Positions 34,841 to 47,954 of a stretch of 64,000 bases of DNA are shown one piece after another. How positions within the stretch are numbered: position 1 is the first letter of the stretch; every line of letters starts with the position of its first letter. The translations under genes were made by a program, and so were the position numbers. The notes under the pieces were generated by a model. It saw only the letters and a list, made by a program, of their open reading frames with translations, was not told where the DNA came from and searched no databases. Source of the DNA: Phocoena phocoena (Eukaryota; Chordata; Mammalia; Artiodactyla; Phocoenidae). The DNA lies in the NCBI RefSeq assembly GCF_963924675.1, contig NC_089221.1, positions 6,073,851 to 6,137,850 on the forward strand, read 5' to 3'.

Positions 34841-36284
34841 GTGTGATCATCACACGCCGTCTTCCTCTGCGCCTCGTCGTTGGTGACTGTGGGGTGTTTC
34901 TTGTGGTGGCTCAGCAAAGGACAGATTATTACGTGACGAGGAAGGGGGCGCACTGGAGAATTCTGTATTGTTCTATCTGTTCCATGTTATTTGGAAAAAC
35001 TTCATGGGGTGGGAGCTGTTGCTTCAGAGATGCCAAAAAATTGATCGCATCACTGTTCTGAATTGCTAGTAATATTCCCAGTTGGAGGTATTTTCATTCA
35101 TCAGACGAGTCAGTAAGAGAAACGGGACATTTCGGCCCAAGGAAAAAACGTCTGTGTGTCCATATTAGTCAGCATTATTGTTTGGAATTCAATGACTGCT
35201 TTCATACTAAAATGAGCATAACTCCCTTATTAACAGATTTCCTGTAATTACACTTCTTTCTGCTGGTTTTCTCATCTGGGTCTGTCTTAGCATCTGTGTG
35301 TGCACCAGTAATCAGTCCCTTTCTTCCCTGTAGGAAAAACCCCTCAGGCTCAAAGGACCATTTGCTGGGATACTGGCTCTTCCAGTAAGGCACTCGTGTC
35401 CTAGGGGGTGGCCACCAACATAAGGAAGCTGGTCCTGTGTGTGCAGCAATCAGGGCTTCTGGGGAAGTCAGTGTGCGGTCAGAAGAAGGAATCATGACAG
35501 TAGTCTGGAGTTTGTAGTGTTTTCCTGAAAGAGCTGGAACTTTACAAGGGAGGAAAAATGTTCTGTAGGCTTCCAAAACATCTGTTACTGACTCTGTTTA
35601 AATGGAGACATTTTTGATGGTGATTATCTTAGGGCTTCCTGCATCATGTCCCTTGTATTTGCCAAATGATTTTATAAAACGCTGTTTGTCATAGAATTCC
35701 AGCTACTTTGGCCTTGAATCTTGGATGCTGTTGTTATATCCAAAGAAACATACTTACGGGAGCTGGTGAATAATATAACCTGTGATTGTCCTGTTTGGAC
35801 TGTGTGTGTGAGTGCAGGGGAGCTGCTGACGTGAAGGGGAGTGAATTCTAGACTCCAGGCTGGAGCAGCAAGTTCTCAGGAAAAAAATACATCCCGAGTT
35901 TAAATTATTTCCTATTAAGAGTTGCTAAGCAACGCCTCACTTAGCTTCCCCAGTATTTGGTATTTCAGATTTCCTTTTCTCAGCAGCCACTAACATCATC
36001 CTCGCCCAGCAATTTCACAGAGTTGAAAACCCAGAAACTAGAGTTTGGAAAGGCAAAGATGCTGAAATTCTTGAGACAGAAAACCTAGGAAGAGAGAGGA
36101 GAGAACTAGAGAGAGAGAGGGAGCTCCGGAGGTTTGTAGAAAGTACCTTGAGTTTCCGCCTGAGCACCGACTCACACACACAGGGGAGAAACCTACCACA
36201 GGCCCGAGGAAGGACCTCTGGGAAAGAGCAGAATGGATTAATTCCTGGCACAAGGTCTGGAGAGCAAGCACCAGTGACAAAGAG
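34841..36284. other. Intron 2, mostly unassigned
   Basis: Nothing assignable up to about 35990. The purine-rich stretch 36060-36125, with 'gagaactagagagagagagg', precedes the L1 and may belong to its 5' part, but I cannot show this. Confidence 0.4.
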
Positions 36285-36577
36285 TTCCTAATGCAAAGGG
36301 AATCAGTTCATCAAGAAGACCTAACAGTTCCAAATCCTAATAAGAGAAATGAAAAACAGATGATGCAAAAACCCATATCTAACTCAGAGATTGAAACACC
36401 CTATCTCAAAAGCAGGTGGGACAATAAGAAAGAAAATCAATAAGGATATAGGAGATTCACAAAGTATTACCAAACAAATTGATCTAATTGATATTTATAG
36501 AACTCTGCAGCCAACAATGCAGAATATGTGTTCTTTTAAACACACATGGAACATTTACCAAGAGGGACCATATTCTT

Positions 36578-37335
36578 TCATTGTTTTTTGTTTTTTTTTT
36601 AATATCTGTTTTGGAGTATAATTGCTTTACGAAGTTGTGTTAGTTTCTGTTGTACAACAAAGGGAATCAGCCAAATGCATATATATATATCCCTCTCCCC
36701 TCCCACCTACCCTATCCCACCCCTCTACGTGGGCACAAAGCACCAAGTTGATCTCCCTTTGCTATGCAGCAGCTTCCCACTAGCCATCCATTTTACATTT
36801 GGTAGTGTATATATCAGTGCTACTCTCTCACTTCGTCCCAGCTTCCCCTTCCCCCTCCCCATGTCCTCAAGTCCATTCTCAACGTCTGTGTCTTTATTCC
36901 TGTCCTGCCCCTAGGTTCTTCAGAACCATTTTCTTTTTTTTTTTTAGATTCCATATATATGTGTTAGCATATGGTATTTGTTTGTCTCTTTCTGACTTAC
37001 TTCACTCTGCATGACAGACTCTAGGTCCATCCACTTCATTACAAATAACTCACTTTCGTTCCTTTTTATGGCTGAGTAATATTCCATTGTATATATGTGC
37101 CACATCTTCTTTATCCATTCACCTGTTGATGGACATTTAGGTTGGGTCCATGTCCTGGCTATTGTAAATAGATCTGCAGTGAACATTGTGGTACATGACT
37201 CTTTTTGAATTATGGTTTTCTCAAGGAGATTGCTGGGTCATATGGTAGTTCTATTTTTAGTTTTTTAAGGAACCTTCATACTGTTTTCCATAGTGGCTGT
37301 ATCAATTTACATTTCCACCAACAGTGCAGGAGGGT
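36578..37335 (-). mobile_element. Younger 5'-truncated L1 nested in the older L1
   Basis: The plus strand begins with poly-T, then the L1 3' UTR in reverse. The 80-codon minus frame at 36944-37186 contains WTQPKCPSTGEWIKKMWHIY and YYSAIKRNE, the C-terminal end of ORF2. The duplication AGGGACCATATTCTT is exact at 36563-36577 and 37336-37350. Removing the insert rejoins the older L1 text. Confidence 0.96.
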
Positions 37336-38567
37336 AGGGACCATATTCTTGATCCTAAAAGTCTCGCTAAGTTTAAAAAGATTACTTTCATACAAAGTGC
37401 TCTCTCTGGCCATAATGGACTTAAACTTGAAATCAATAATGTAAAGAAGTTTGGAATATCAATCAATATTTGGAAACTAAACAACCCATTTCTAAATAAC
37501 TCTGAAGGCCAAGAAGAAATTACAAGGGGAATTGGAAAGTATGTTGAACTGAATGAAATGAAAACATGATGGATCACAGTTTGCAGGGTGCACCTAAAAT
37601 GGCACTTAGAAATTTGTAGCCTCAAATGTATATAGTACAAAAGAGGAAAGGGCTCAAATCAACAACATAAGCTTCCAACTTAAGAAACTAGAAAAAGGAG
37701 TACAAATTAGAAGAAAGGAAATAAAAAGGAGCAAAAAACAATGAAATTATAAACAGAAAAACAATAAAGATAATCAGTGAACCCAAAACTGGTCCTTTGA
37801 GAAGATCCATAAAATTGGTAAATCTCTAACCAGAAATAAAGATAGAAGACAAAATTACCAGTATTAGAAATGTGAGAGGAGTTGTCCCTATAGATCCTAC
37901 AGGCTTTAAAAGGATAAGGAAATATTATGAACAGCTTTATGCCAATACATTCCACAATCTAGATGAAATGGACAAATTCTTTGGAAAGCAAACTGGCAAA
38001 GATCATTCAAGAAGAAATAGATAACTTGAATTGCCCTATATGTATGAAATAATCTGAATACGTTGTTAAATATCTTCCTACAAAGAAAATTCCAGGCCCA
38101 AACGCCTTCTCTGGTGAGTTCTACCAAAATTTAAGGAGGAAATAATCCCAGTACTATTCAAGTTCTGCAACATAGAAGAAGGAACATACTTCCCAATTTA
38201 TGTCATGAGGCCAGGATTGCTCTGAAACCAAAGCCAAATACGTTACAAGGAAAGAAAACTACAGATCAATCTCTCTCGAACATAGATGCAAAAATTCTTT
38301 AAAAAAATTTAGTAAATTTAATCCAGAAAAACAATGGAATTTATATCAAGAATGCAAAGTTGGTTTAACATTCAAAAATCAATTCATGTGATTTACCACA
38401 TTAACAGATCACTTCAGTAATTGCAGTGCCTGCCATCGTTTTGGTAGGTAAAGGGGAGACTTTTGACAAAATTCAACATCTACTCATGATAGCATCTCTC
38501 AGCAATCTGGGAATAGAAAGGAACTTCCTCAAACCAATAAAGGGCAATTGACTAAAAAGTATAGCAT

Positions 38568-38897
38568 TGGGACTTCCCTGGTGATGCAGTGGTTAAGAAT
38601 CCGCCTGCCAATGCAGGGGTCACGGGTTCAAGCCCCAGTCCAGGAAGATCCCACATGCCATGGAGCAACTAAGCCCGTGCGCCACAACTACTGAGCCTGC
38701 GCTCTAGAGCCCACGAGCCACAACTACTGAAGCCCGCGTGCCTAGACCCCATGCTCTGCAACAAGAGAAGCCACCGCAATGAGAAGCCCCTGCACTGCAA
38801 CAAAGAGTAGCCCCTGCTCACTGCAGCTAGAGAAAGCACACGTGCAGCAATGCAGCCAAAAATAAATAAATAAATTTATGAAAAAAAAAAAGAAACC
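38568..38897 (+). mobile_element. CHR-type SINE, long form, nested in L1
   Basis: It starts 'gggacttccctggtgatgca', has the tRNA-derived head and a longer 3' body with repeated 'ccacaactactga' segments, and ends 'aaaataaataaataaa' and poly-A. The 10-base duplication AGTATAGCAT / AGTGTAGCAT is at 38558-38567 and 38898-38907 with one mismatch. It is longer and more diverged than the three minus-strand copies, resembling the older CHR-1 type shared with ruminants. Confidence 0.88.
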
Positions 38898-39730
38898 AGT
38901 GTAGCATCATACTTAATTGGGAAGGACTGAATGATGTTACCTGTGATCTGGATAAGGTAAGGAGAAAAATCAAAAGACATAGAGACTAGAACATAAGAAG
39001 TTAGCCTGGCTTTATCTGTCTGTGTGTGCACTGTCCATTGTATTAAAAATCCTATGGAACCTAAAAAATGCTGCTAGGACTAGTAAGTGGGTTTAGTGAG
39101 GATGTAGTTTACAAGGTTGAGATAAAATAAACTGTATTCCTATATATTAGAATCTTCCAACCATAAATTGAAAAAAAAATCACTTAATATAGCATCAAAA
39201 TGTAAAATACTTAGGAGTATATTTGAATAAACATGTATAATTCTTCTACACAGAAAACTATAAGACATTGTTGACAGAAATTAATGAAATGAGTAACTGG
39301 AGAGATAGACTGTGTTCATGGATCCAAAGACTCAATGTTGTTAAGCTGTCAGTTCTCCCCCAGTTCGTTCTGTACAGGCAATGCACTCTCAACAAGCTGT
39401 TTACAGAGAGTAGAAAGCAGATTCTAAGATATGTATGGACATGCAAAATACCTAGAAGAGCTAAAACAAATTTGAAAAAGCAGAACATAGAGATTTTACT
39501 CTACTGGATTTCAGGATTTATTATAAAACTACGTAATCAACTTAGTATAGTATTGGTGTAAAAGTAGACATTTAGGCCAATGGAATACGGTAGATTGTCC
39601 AGAAATAGTCCCACATATATATGGTCAATTTAGTTTTGACTATGTTCCAAGCCAGTTTAATGGGGGAAAGTATAAGCTTTTCAACAATAGCTGCTGAAAA
39701 AATTAGTCTTGTGCAAAAAATAAACTTCCA

Positions 39731-39740
39731 TTCATATATA

Positions 39741-39781
<41 letters not shown>

Positions 39782-39784
39782 TAC
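39731..39784. repeat. TG/TA microsatellite
   Basis: A short TG run followed by a long TA run with one break, inside the L1 3' part. Confidence 0.85.
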
Positions 39785-40120
39785 AAAAATGAACTCAAAA
39801 TGGATCATAGATTTAAAAGTTAGTCCTCAAACTATTAAACTTCCAGAAGAAAACGTGAGAACCATGAGAAAAGATCTTGGTACCCTTGGCTTAGAAAGCT
39901 GTTTCTTAAATAGAGTATGCCACAGATTGTCAACTATTAAAGAAAAAGCCCTGATCCATAGGATTTAATCAAAATGTAAAAACTCTTCCTACTCAAAAGC
40001 ACTTTTATGAAAGTGAAAATGTAAGCCACGGACTGGGAACAATTGTTAAAAAATATATATCTGGCAAAGCACTTGTCCTTAGGATGTAGAACTGACTCTT
40101 ACAACTGAATTATACCTCAG

Positions 40121-41029
40121 TACAGGTGTATAATTAGTGAATGAGGTTTTGTAGTGCACAAAGAATTTTCATGCTCCATTCCAAATTATTGATACAATAT
40201 CCTCAAATGGGAGGTAGGATTCCCATTTTAAACATGACCCCCCCACACGAAAACCTGAGATACAAAAAGAGGCTTTGTGACTCTCCAAAAACATGCAGCA
40301 GGTGGAAGGCTGGAACCCACTATGTCTTTCTTCTTTCCATTCAGGTGAGCTGACTCACCTACTCTTGGCTGTGTCCCCCTGATGGCTTTATAGTGGCTGA
40401 AAGAAAGGAAGGATCTTTAAGGAGAACAAAGATACCGAGATGTTCTAAGAGAATGGCAAGATTTCCATTTTTATCACATCTAAAAAGGAAATGATTCCCT
40501 GAGCAAAGATTTCTTACCTATTCAGTTTTTTTAAAGATTGGGAAATCAGTTGCTGAGTCATGTGAAATTCAATCTCTTCTCAGCCTGTTTTTTAAAAGAA
40601 TTTTTTTTCATTGAGCATGGTACACACACAAAATGTGTAAGTCACCAATCTGTATTCTCTTTAATGCTCTTAATATGAAAAAAATACTTTTATTACCACC
40701 TGCTGGGGGATGTAACTAAAGAACCAAATATTCTAAGATGTGTAACACAGATGCATTAGGCTAAAAATTGTGAAGCAAAGAAATAACTTTTTTTCGGTAG
40801 ACAGATGAACCAAAGTTCTTAAAGAAGGGAAATAAATAGGGAGTTATTAAAATAAAATAAAAAATTAACTTTATCATATTGGCCCAGGTACAGGTAAATA
40901 CACCAAGGGAAAGGAAGGGAGAACTCAGAAAGAGACCTGTCTTTTATGGCAGAGATGGAATTAATACTAGTAGGGGTGGGAAGGACTATTCAGTAAGTGA
41001 AAAAAGGAATACATGAAATAAATGAACAA
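40121..41029. other. Intron 2, nothing recognised
   Basis: AT-rich, with no exon or named repeat recognised. Confidence 0.4.
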
Positions 41030-41640
41030 AAGAAAGAAATAGATTTTTCTTATGGAAAGAATTAAATTCCTACTTTATTCCATATAAGAATACGAATTCT
41101 AGCTGGATTAAAATCTAAATGAGGAAAGCAAACCATTAAGGTTTTCACAGAAATGTAGCGGGAAATCTCTTTATAACATCAGTGTAGGGAAGGGTTTCTT
41201 AAATAAGGCATGAAGAGAAAAAACTTTTTTTTAATTATGAAAGAAAATTGATGGAGAAATATAAAAGGAAAGACCCATCCCAATTATTTTTATTTCTTTG
41301 TAGATACTCAAGAAACAGCCTTACATGTGTGACCAAGGAGGCATGTAGATGAATTGGTTGGGAACTGGATAAATCAATTACAGTACTTTACTCAATAAAA
41401 TACTAAATAAGACTCAAATGAATACGTAGATCTACACGTATCAATACTGAGAAATCTTGGAAGCATAGTGCTGAATAGAAAAGTTGCAGAATGATGCTGA
41501 TTTTATATATAGTTATACTTTGAATACTTACAGATGCAAGTATTCAAAAAATAAAAGACATGAATGAGAAGAATAATGTACTGATTTCCCCCTCTTGGTT
41601 TTTTGTGGGGAAGCAGAGAAGATAATCTGAAGAGGAGACT
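41030..41640 (+). repeat. Old L1 (L1M-like) 3' fragments
   Basis: 'agctggattaaaatctaaat' and 'ctctttataacatcagtg' near 41100-41200 are ORF2 C-terminal text. 'gcatagtgctgaatagaaa' and 'gttgcagaatgatgctga' near 41465-41500 match the 3' end of old L1s. Boundaries are approximate. Confidence 0.55.
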
Positions 41641-41654
41641 TTAGCTGTAACTTC

Positions 41655-41657
<3 letters not shown>

Positions 41658-41698
<41 letters not shown>
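41658..41698. repeat. (TG)n microsatellite, about 20 units
   Basis: An uninterrupted TG run of 41 bases, a likely polymorphic marker. Confidence 0.97.
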
Positions 41699-41699
<1 letters not shown>

Positions 41700-41700
<1 letters not shown>

Positions 41701-44700
41701 AATATACATATACATATATATGAAAACATAGGATTGAAGGCTACTATGGCATAATGTTCAGTGTATGAGGTGTGTTTACGGGAGGCTGTCATATGACTTG
41801 TATTTTTAAGAATTCTGGTTTTAGTGGTTTTAGTGTTTCACATTTTAGAGTAAAATTAAAAAGATAAAAAGAACATCCGTTGTACTGAATATGACTTTGC
41901 CTTTGACCTGCATTTGCCATTCTGGATTGTGGGTCCCAGCCAAGCTTTTAGAATTGACTGTTCGTTATCAGCCTGTGAGCCACTGCTGAGGGCAGCTGTC
42001 TGTCCTGCTGCCTCCTGTCCCTCAGCCTCTGGGGTGTGATTGTTGTTCACCATGGTGAAAATAAAAACCCTCCTTTTTTTACCTAAATGTGTGTTATTAC
42101 TAGTTTTAATAAAGCATGTTCTATTTTTCAAACTTTAAAAATATTGTTTAGCACTCTACCAATGACAGGGAATGTAATACTGAATGATGGTAAGATACGG
42201 TCACTGGGATCTGTATTTAACAATTAATGAAAATCCAATCAAAATGTCCAAAGAACATAACCACTTAAAAGAAATAGCTAAATGGTGATATCATCACATT
42301 TTCATGGAATAAATACTTGGGGGATTAATTAATGGCCATAATCCTTAAATCCTATAAAGTAATTGCTTTTACAATTAAATGTTAATTGTTTTCTTTGGTT
42401 TCCAACTATTCCAAAAAAAAAAGAAAAATCCCCAAACTGTTGACAAAATATTTGAGAATGAACGACTGAAATTAAGGCATCTTTGTCTTTGAACTTTACA
42501 TATGTGTGCTGTTGCGTATGACACGGTTGTATTTTTGACACTTTTTTTCTGTTGACCCATGATGATAACACTTAACACATTAGCATGGAAGAATCGAATG
42601 AAATATTGTACTAGATTGATTCAAATCCCGCCACTCTCTTCCTTCAGTTACCTTCTGCATGTCTTCTTTTTTTTATGATTTGAAACTGTGTATTTAAGGA
42701 AAAACACTAATTTTCCAACAAAATGCTAATACTTGTAAGCTATGGCACTTAACTTTATTCATAGTCATCAGAAAACTTTAGAATTTCTAGAGATATAAAA
42801 CAAAAACCTGGCCGCTTCATTAAATATGCTAGGAAAAACATGTACCCAAGTCATCCAATGGACACTTCTTTCTCAAGTTCTGGGGGTCAGTGCATATAGA
42901 TTTTGGATTCGTGTTTCCTACTACTTTGTAGATGGTACTAGCTTATTTTTAAACATAAACACTGGACAGAACAGAGAAGAGGGGAACATGAAAGAGGTAA
43001 GGAACCAGCAGCATTAGCAATCCATAAAGAAAAAGGAACGGACAATTCTTGTAACACATACGGATTAAATGGGTAGTGGCAGGAGGTTAAGGAATGGTGC
43101 TGGGGATTGACAGAGCCTTACAATAAAGGGAAGAATACATTCTGTAATTATCAGCACAGTATGCAGTATATTTTATCAAGCTCTGAATTTGAGATATTTT
43201 AAAGTTCTGATTTTTCTTTATCAAAGTTCCATTTAGCAGGATACGTTTTCCCCTCTCAAAAACTAGTTTTCTCATTTGCTAAATGCTATAGTCCTTTAGA
43301 ACTCTGTACAGAGACTTGTTTCATGCAACAAGGGAGGGAGATGCCTCAATATTCTTTAGTGGTTGCTGCTTTTCCCAACACTACCTTTTTCTCTACCTTT
43401 GACTTTTTTTTTTTTTTGCATCTCTTCTTTTAAGGTATGTGCTGGGGCTTAACTGCAGACACACTCAGTGTGCTGATCACAAAAACTCGGTCAACATTAA
43501 TTCTTTGCATTCTAAGTCAACTCCTTGCTCCATACATCTTTGAGGAAGATGAAACTCAGCATCTAGATACTTCATTTTTATTGAAAATGCAAAGACACCA
43601 AGGCTAAGTAGGCGACATATGGATGCTCCATACTCTTAGGATGTGGGTACAAACCCCAAGAGCTGTCTTAGAAACTGAAAGCAGAAACAGGCCTTTACAG
43701 TTTGGAGGGCATCTTTCTGTTGGCCTCTGGTGCGGCCTCTATCTAAGCCGTCGTCTGGGTATTTGTGAGTGTCACAGGTCGGAGAGCCCAGAGACTCTAG
43801 ACCTCACGGGATGGAGGTTAGGGGTCCTACAAAGCTGTGTCCCACATACTGTGATTATAGACAGCCATCTGTTTCAGCCAAGATTTCTTTGGTGTCTGTC
43901 CTGTTCAAGGACTGCTTGGGGCCAGGATCTCTTTTGTAGATCCTTTATAGGGTGCTCCTATAAAGCATGCATCCTATAGCTTCACAGGATGATCTGATTG
44001 TGGGGGATTAATCCACACTCACCCAGAATGCCAACTTATGGTTTTATTGCTGTTTAGAGAGTACTCCTGTCTGCTAACCAAAAATACCTTCTTTCTGGTG
44101 TTAGGTTACCTGGGAAACCTCTTCAGTTGGGTGTGTGTTGAAGATCAGATCGGAACAAAGTGGGTCATGAGCTTTCCTTGGGTATTTTATTCAGGCTGAG
44201 ACAGTCTGAGTAGGAGCACGGTTGCACAATGAGGTCATTGTTTTTGGCAGGTGACGTTGGGCAAAAGTCTTGGGCTGTGTTGCATGGAGCTCCTCCAGGA
44301 TCAGTTTCAACGTCCTGTCAATACTCTCAAGTGAACCAACTTAAGGTCTCCTATAGATAGAAAGTGTGGCCCAGGGAAGAGGATGAATATTTTTGGAATA
44401 TGAGCATTATTTTCCTCTACTGGAGGAGAACCTAGGTTTGGTTTTGGCTGATGGCTTCTCTTCTGGATTCTGCTTCACTCATCATTTAACTAACATCCTC
44501 ATGTGGGAACCTGTCCTTTTGCCATCTGACATCATGGGAATCTCCAGCAGGACCTGGAGTCTGTGTCCATCAGGGCATAAGACCAGCCATTTCTAAGCTC
44601 TGGAAACACTATTATTGCATATAAGCTGTTACTTAACTAAATAAATACACTTCTCCTTAAGAGTTCAGAAAGATTTCTAATTAATTCCAATTGGAAAAAA

Positions 44701-45081
44701 AGGGGCCCTAGGAGTAGCTAGAGGCTGTGTTGACAGCTGAGGGAACAGCTACGGTCTCTGTCTCACTTTGGGTATCGGCTGTTGTGCCTGTGTGGTCAGC
44801 AGTGGGGCCCCTGATGGGCCCCAAAATGTGGCTCTGGCCTCACTGGTAACCCTGAGATGTTTCTACCCAACAGCACCCAATAGCAGAGACTCTAGTACTT
44901 ATCACCGTTATAAATGGATACTCTCCTCAGGTTGGCAGGTACTTTTTCCCCCAGCAATGATGAAGTGGCTTAGTAATGATGGATTTCTATAGATAAAGGC
45001 CAATGTTAAAATTTTAGAAGCCCTTGGAAATCTCAACATTCTTACCTTGGTTTCTGAGCAGAGTCAGCATGGAATAGAAAT
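41700..45081. other. Intron 2, unassigned
   Basis: 41700-43560 is AT-rich without recognised features. 43600-45000 is richer in G+C and lacks recognised repeats. It includes the short palindromic text GGGGCCCCTGATGGGCCCC at 44804-44822. The 118-codon plus frame at 43623-43979 shows no domain I know and no exon signals. An old retroviral or LTR remnant is possible but not demonstrated. Confidence 0.35.
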
Positions 45082-45316
45082 GCAGATGATCCCCATTATT
45101 TGAAGCATCCAGTTTTGCAAATTTGCCTACTTGCTAAAATGTATTTATAACCCCAGAGTCGATAGTTGAGGCCATTTGTGGACATGTGCAGAGCAGCAAA
45201 CAATCTGAGTTGCCCCATGTGAATGTTCTCAGCTGAGCTGGAACAAGGCATCACTCTGCCTTGTGGTTTCAGCTCACACCGTAGGCAAGCATCCTTTTCC
45301 TGATTTACTTAGTGCC

Positions 45317-45347
<31 letters not shown>

Positions 45348-45718
45348 GTTTGTATTTTTGTGCTTTGTGTTGATGATTTCACTGCTTAAAATGGCCTCCA
45401 AGCGTCTTGCTGAAGTTTTGTCTGGTGTTCCTGAACGCAAGAAGGTTGTGATGTGCCTTCTGGAGAAAATATGTGTTAGATAAGCCAGAGATGCTGGCTG
45501 TGAGTTAAGTGTTAACAAATCAACAATGTGTAGAAAATAAGGTGCCTTTAACAAAAACACAGTAAAGCAAGGTTATGTATTGATTGGTTAAGGAAAATGC
45601 TGTGACCAGGGGCCCACAGGAGCCTCGCCCCATATTTAATGGTTCAGTACTCACTAATTCAGTGTTCATGGTGATGGTATAGCCATAACTACGGAGATTA
45701 AGGAGAATGGACCACGTT
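45082..45718 (+). mobile_element. TcMar-Tigger DNA transposon fossil
   Basis: The ends 'gatgatccccattatttg' and, in reverse, 'ccattctccttaatctccg' are decayed inverted repeats. The interior contains the start of a transposase-like frame at 45391, MASKRLAEVLSGVPERKKVV, which resembles the CENP-B-like DNA-binding N-terminus of Tigger transposases. It stops after 30 codons at 45481-45483. The stop fits a small frameshift near 'atatgtgttagataag'. The rest is typical of a short non-autonomous Tigger derivative. A TA microsatellite interrupts it at 45322-45347. Confidence 0.82.
45322..45347. repeat. (TA)n microsatellite
   Basis: Pure TA run of about 13 units inside the Tigger element. Confidence 0.95.
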
Positions 45719-46736
45719 ACCTTGGGAGGGCAAATCACAACATTGTCAGTGTAATAGCCCACGGAGATGGCAATGGAACTACCGGTTTCAAATTTCTGTC
45801 CTTCCCATCACCTTTTCCATTTTCATATGTGATGTATTGAAATAACGTGCCTTGGCGTTGATATTTCTGTGAGTTGTATTTTGGCCTCACTCAGTTTCAG
45901 CTCATTGTTGAAATATCGTGAAGTGATAATAGCTTTAGAAAACCAGAAAAACAGGTTCATGTGAAGGGTTGAGGGGTTCCAGGATTAACATTTGGGAACA
46001 AAGGTCCTTCGGTCAGAGTGTCCTTGATGAGTGATCCCTGCTATCGGCGGTGACACCTTCAGCAGCTGGAGTGTTTGGCAACCGATTTGACCGCAGGTAC
46101 TTGATGGGGTGAGGCTCCAGCCCAGAGCTATCCTGGGCTCCTGAGAGACAGCCGTGTGACGGAGCATAAGGGTGGTGTGGTGGGCATGCTCCTGTGATGG
46201 GGAGGGCTCTGCATCCAGATCAAACATTGCCACTTCCTCAGCAAGTGTCCTGGGACATCCTTTGGCGTCAGGCTGTTTGTTATTTCAGAGCCTCTCTGCC
46301 TTCGAGAGGGGCTGTTCCTGCCCCTTGAGTGGCATTTAGGCAGGAAAGAGACACTCTAAAGGCCATTAGGATCAGGTACAGCCCCACTTCGTAGGTACCA
46401 GCAGTGGGACTGGTGCTCACTTCCACCTCACAGACGGCTGCAAGGACTCAGGCCAAGAGCATCAGAACAATGTGTTAGGACAGGATTTTTAAGGAACGCT
46501 GATGTTCCATAGCAGCCCGTGGCAGGCCCTGCGGAACTGGCTTAGGGGTGCTTAGACATACCCAGAATCTCCATCAACCCCCTCAAGCCACCATGCCAAT
46601 TAGTAAAGTGATGCAGTTGCTATGGAAACCCAGCTTCAAGACTTGTCCTCCAGCCTCCCTTCTGCGGAGGACAGATGGGGTTCCATGGACCCAGGTGTTA
46701 ATGCACGCTGCAGTGAGGGCTGTGGAGTGGTGGGCA
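45719..46736. other. Intron 2, nothing recognised
   Basis: Unassigned sequence with no exon or RNA gene. Confidence 0.45.
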
Positions 46737-46966
46737 GGAGCCTGAGCCTGCCAATCATGTGATAGAGTTACTTTCAGTGTCATTTTGTACAAGTTATGAG
46801 CTCTTGATCAAGGGAATTAACTTGTCCAGGCCTCGGTTTCTCCATCTGTAAAATCACAGTCATATTAGCAGCAGCTCAGAGGACTATGGGAAAGGGTAGC
46901 AAGGATAATTCTTAGCACGGTGCCTGACATATAGTGATAGGTGCTCAGTAAATGCTAGTTAGTGTG
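46737..46966 (+). repeat. MIR SINE
   Basis: 'aattaacttgtccaggcctc', 'ggtttctccatctgtaaaat', 'agcacggtgcctgacatata' and 'gtgctcagtaaatgctag' follow the MIR consensus in plus orientation. Confidence 0.9.
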
Positions 46967-47111
46967 ATAAGCCTTCCCATACTCTGGGGTATCTTTTAAT
47001 GACTCTGCATGTGATGTAGCCCCTTTATTCAACTGGCAAGTAATAGAAATGCTGACACCATATGGGAGTTTGGAGCCCAAGATAAAGGTTAGTTTCAAAG
47101 TAGAGGTGAGA

Positions 47112-47739
47112 ATTTAGTTTCTAAAAAAACTAAAAGTAGAACTACTGTATAATCCAGCAAATCCACTCCTGGGTATATATCTGAGAAAAACAAAAACGCT
47201 AATTTAAAAAGATACTTGCACCCCAATGTTCATAGCAACATTATGTACAGTTGCCAGTTATGGAAGCAACCTATGTGTCCACCAATAGATGAATGGATAA
47301 AGAAGATATGGTACCTATATACAATGGAATACTACTAAACCATAAAAGAGAACAAAAGTTTGCCATTTGTACCAACATGGATGGATGTGGAGGGCATTAT
47401 GCTAAGTGGAATAAGTCATACAGAGAAAGACAAATACTGTATGATATCACTTATATGTGGAATCTAAAACATACAATAAACTAGTGAATATAACAGAAAA
47501 GAAGCAGACCCACAGATGTAGAGAACAAGCTAGTGGTTACCGTGGGGAGGGGGGAGGGGCAATATAGGGGTTATATTTTATAGTATAGAATTATAGTTAA
47601 ATCTAGGGGTTGGGAGGCATAAACTATTAGGGGTAAGACAGGCTCAAGGATGTATTATACAATACAGGGAATATAGTCAATATTTTGTAGTAACTGTAAA
47701 TGGACCTTTAAACATTGTATAGAAGTAAAAAATTAAAAA
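47112..47739 (+). mobile_element. 5'-truncated L1 with target-site duplication
   Basis: ORF2 3' text ('aatccactcctgggtatata', 'caatggaatactactaaacc') runs through the 3' UTR to an A-rich end near 47739. A 16-base duplication, CAAAGTAGAGGTGAGA, is at 47096-47111 and, with one mismatch, at 47740-47755. Several indels and stops are present. Confidence 0.93.
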
Positions 47740-47954
47740 CAAAGTAGAGATGAGAGTGTGAGTGTGGCAGAACTTAGAGCTGTGTGACAGGACAGGTGAG
47801 AAGTAAAAAGAACAGGGCAGAAGATGACCATATCACAGGACTGGCCAGAGAAGTGAGAGAAATCTCAGACCACCATGAGGTTGTAGTGCCCTGCAGGTCA
47901 CAGATGGAGAGTTTGTGGACAGATATCAACAAGTGTAGGGACTGAAACTTTGCT

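Larger units (their letters stand above)
36285..40120 (+). mobile_element. Old L1 LINE (ORF2), interrupted by two younger insertions
   Basis: The sense L1 starts near 'tcatcaagaagacctaacag' and continues through ORF2 text to the 3' part. The frame at 39268-39561 reads INEMSNWRDRLCSWIQRLNV, and 39621-39968 contains MNSKWIIDLKVSPQTIKLPE; both are ORF2 motifs. Multiple stops and indels make it inactive. It contains a minus-strand L1 (36578-37335), a SINE (38568-38897) and a TG/TA repeat (39731-39784). Confidence 0.85.

Noticed and set aside
33879..34853. A 324-codon minus-strand open frame
   Set aside because: It runs through a SINE, an L2 tail and a MIR, with low-complexity lysines from the SINE poly-A. 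It has no homology I recognise and no splice context.
43623..43979. A 118-codon plus-strand frame
   Set aside because: No recognised domain, no exon signals, and not in phase with a plausible ADCY2 exon.
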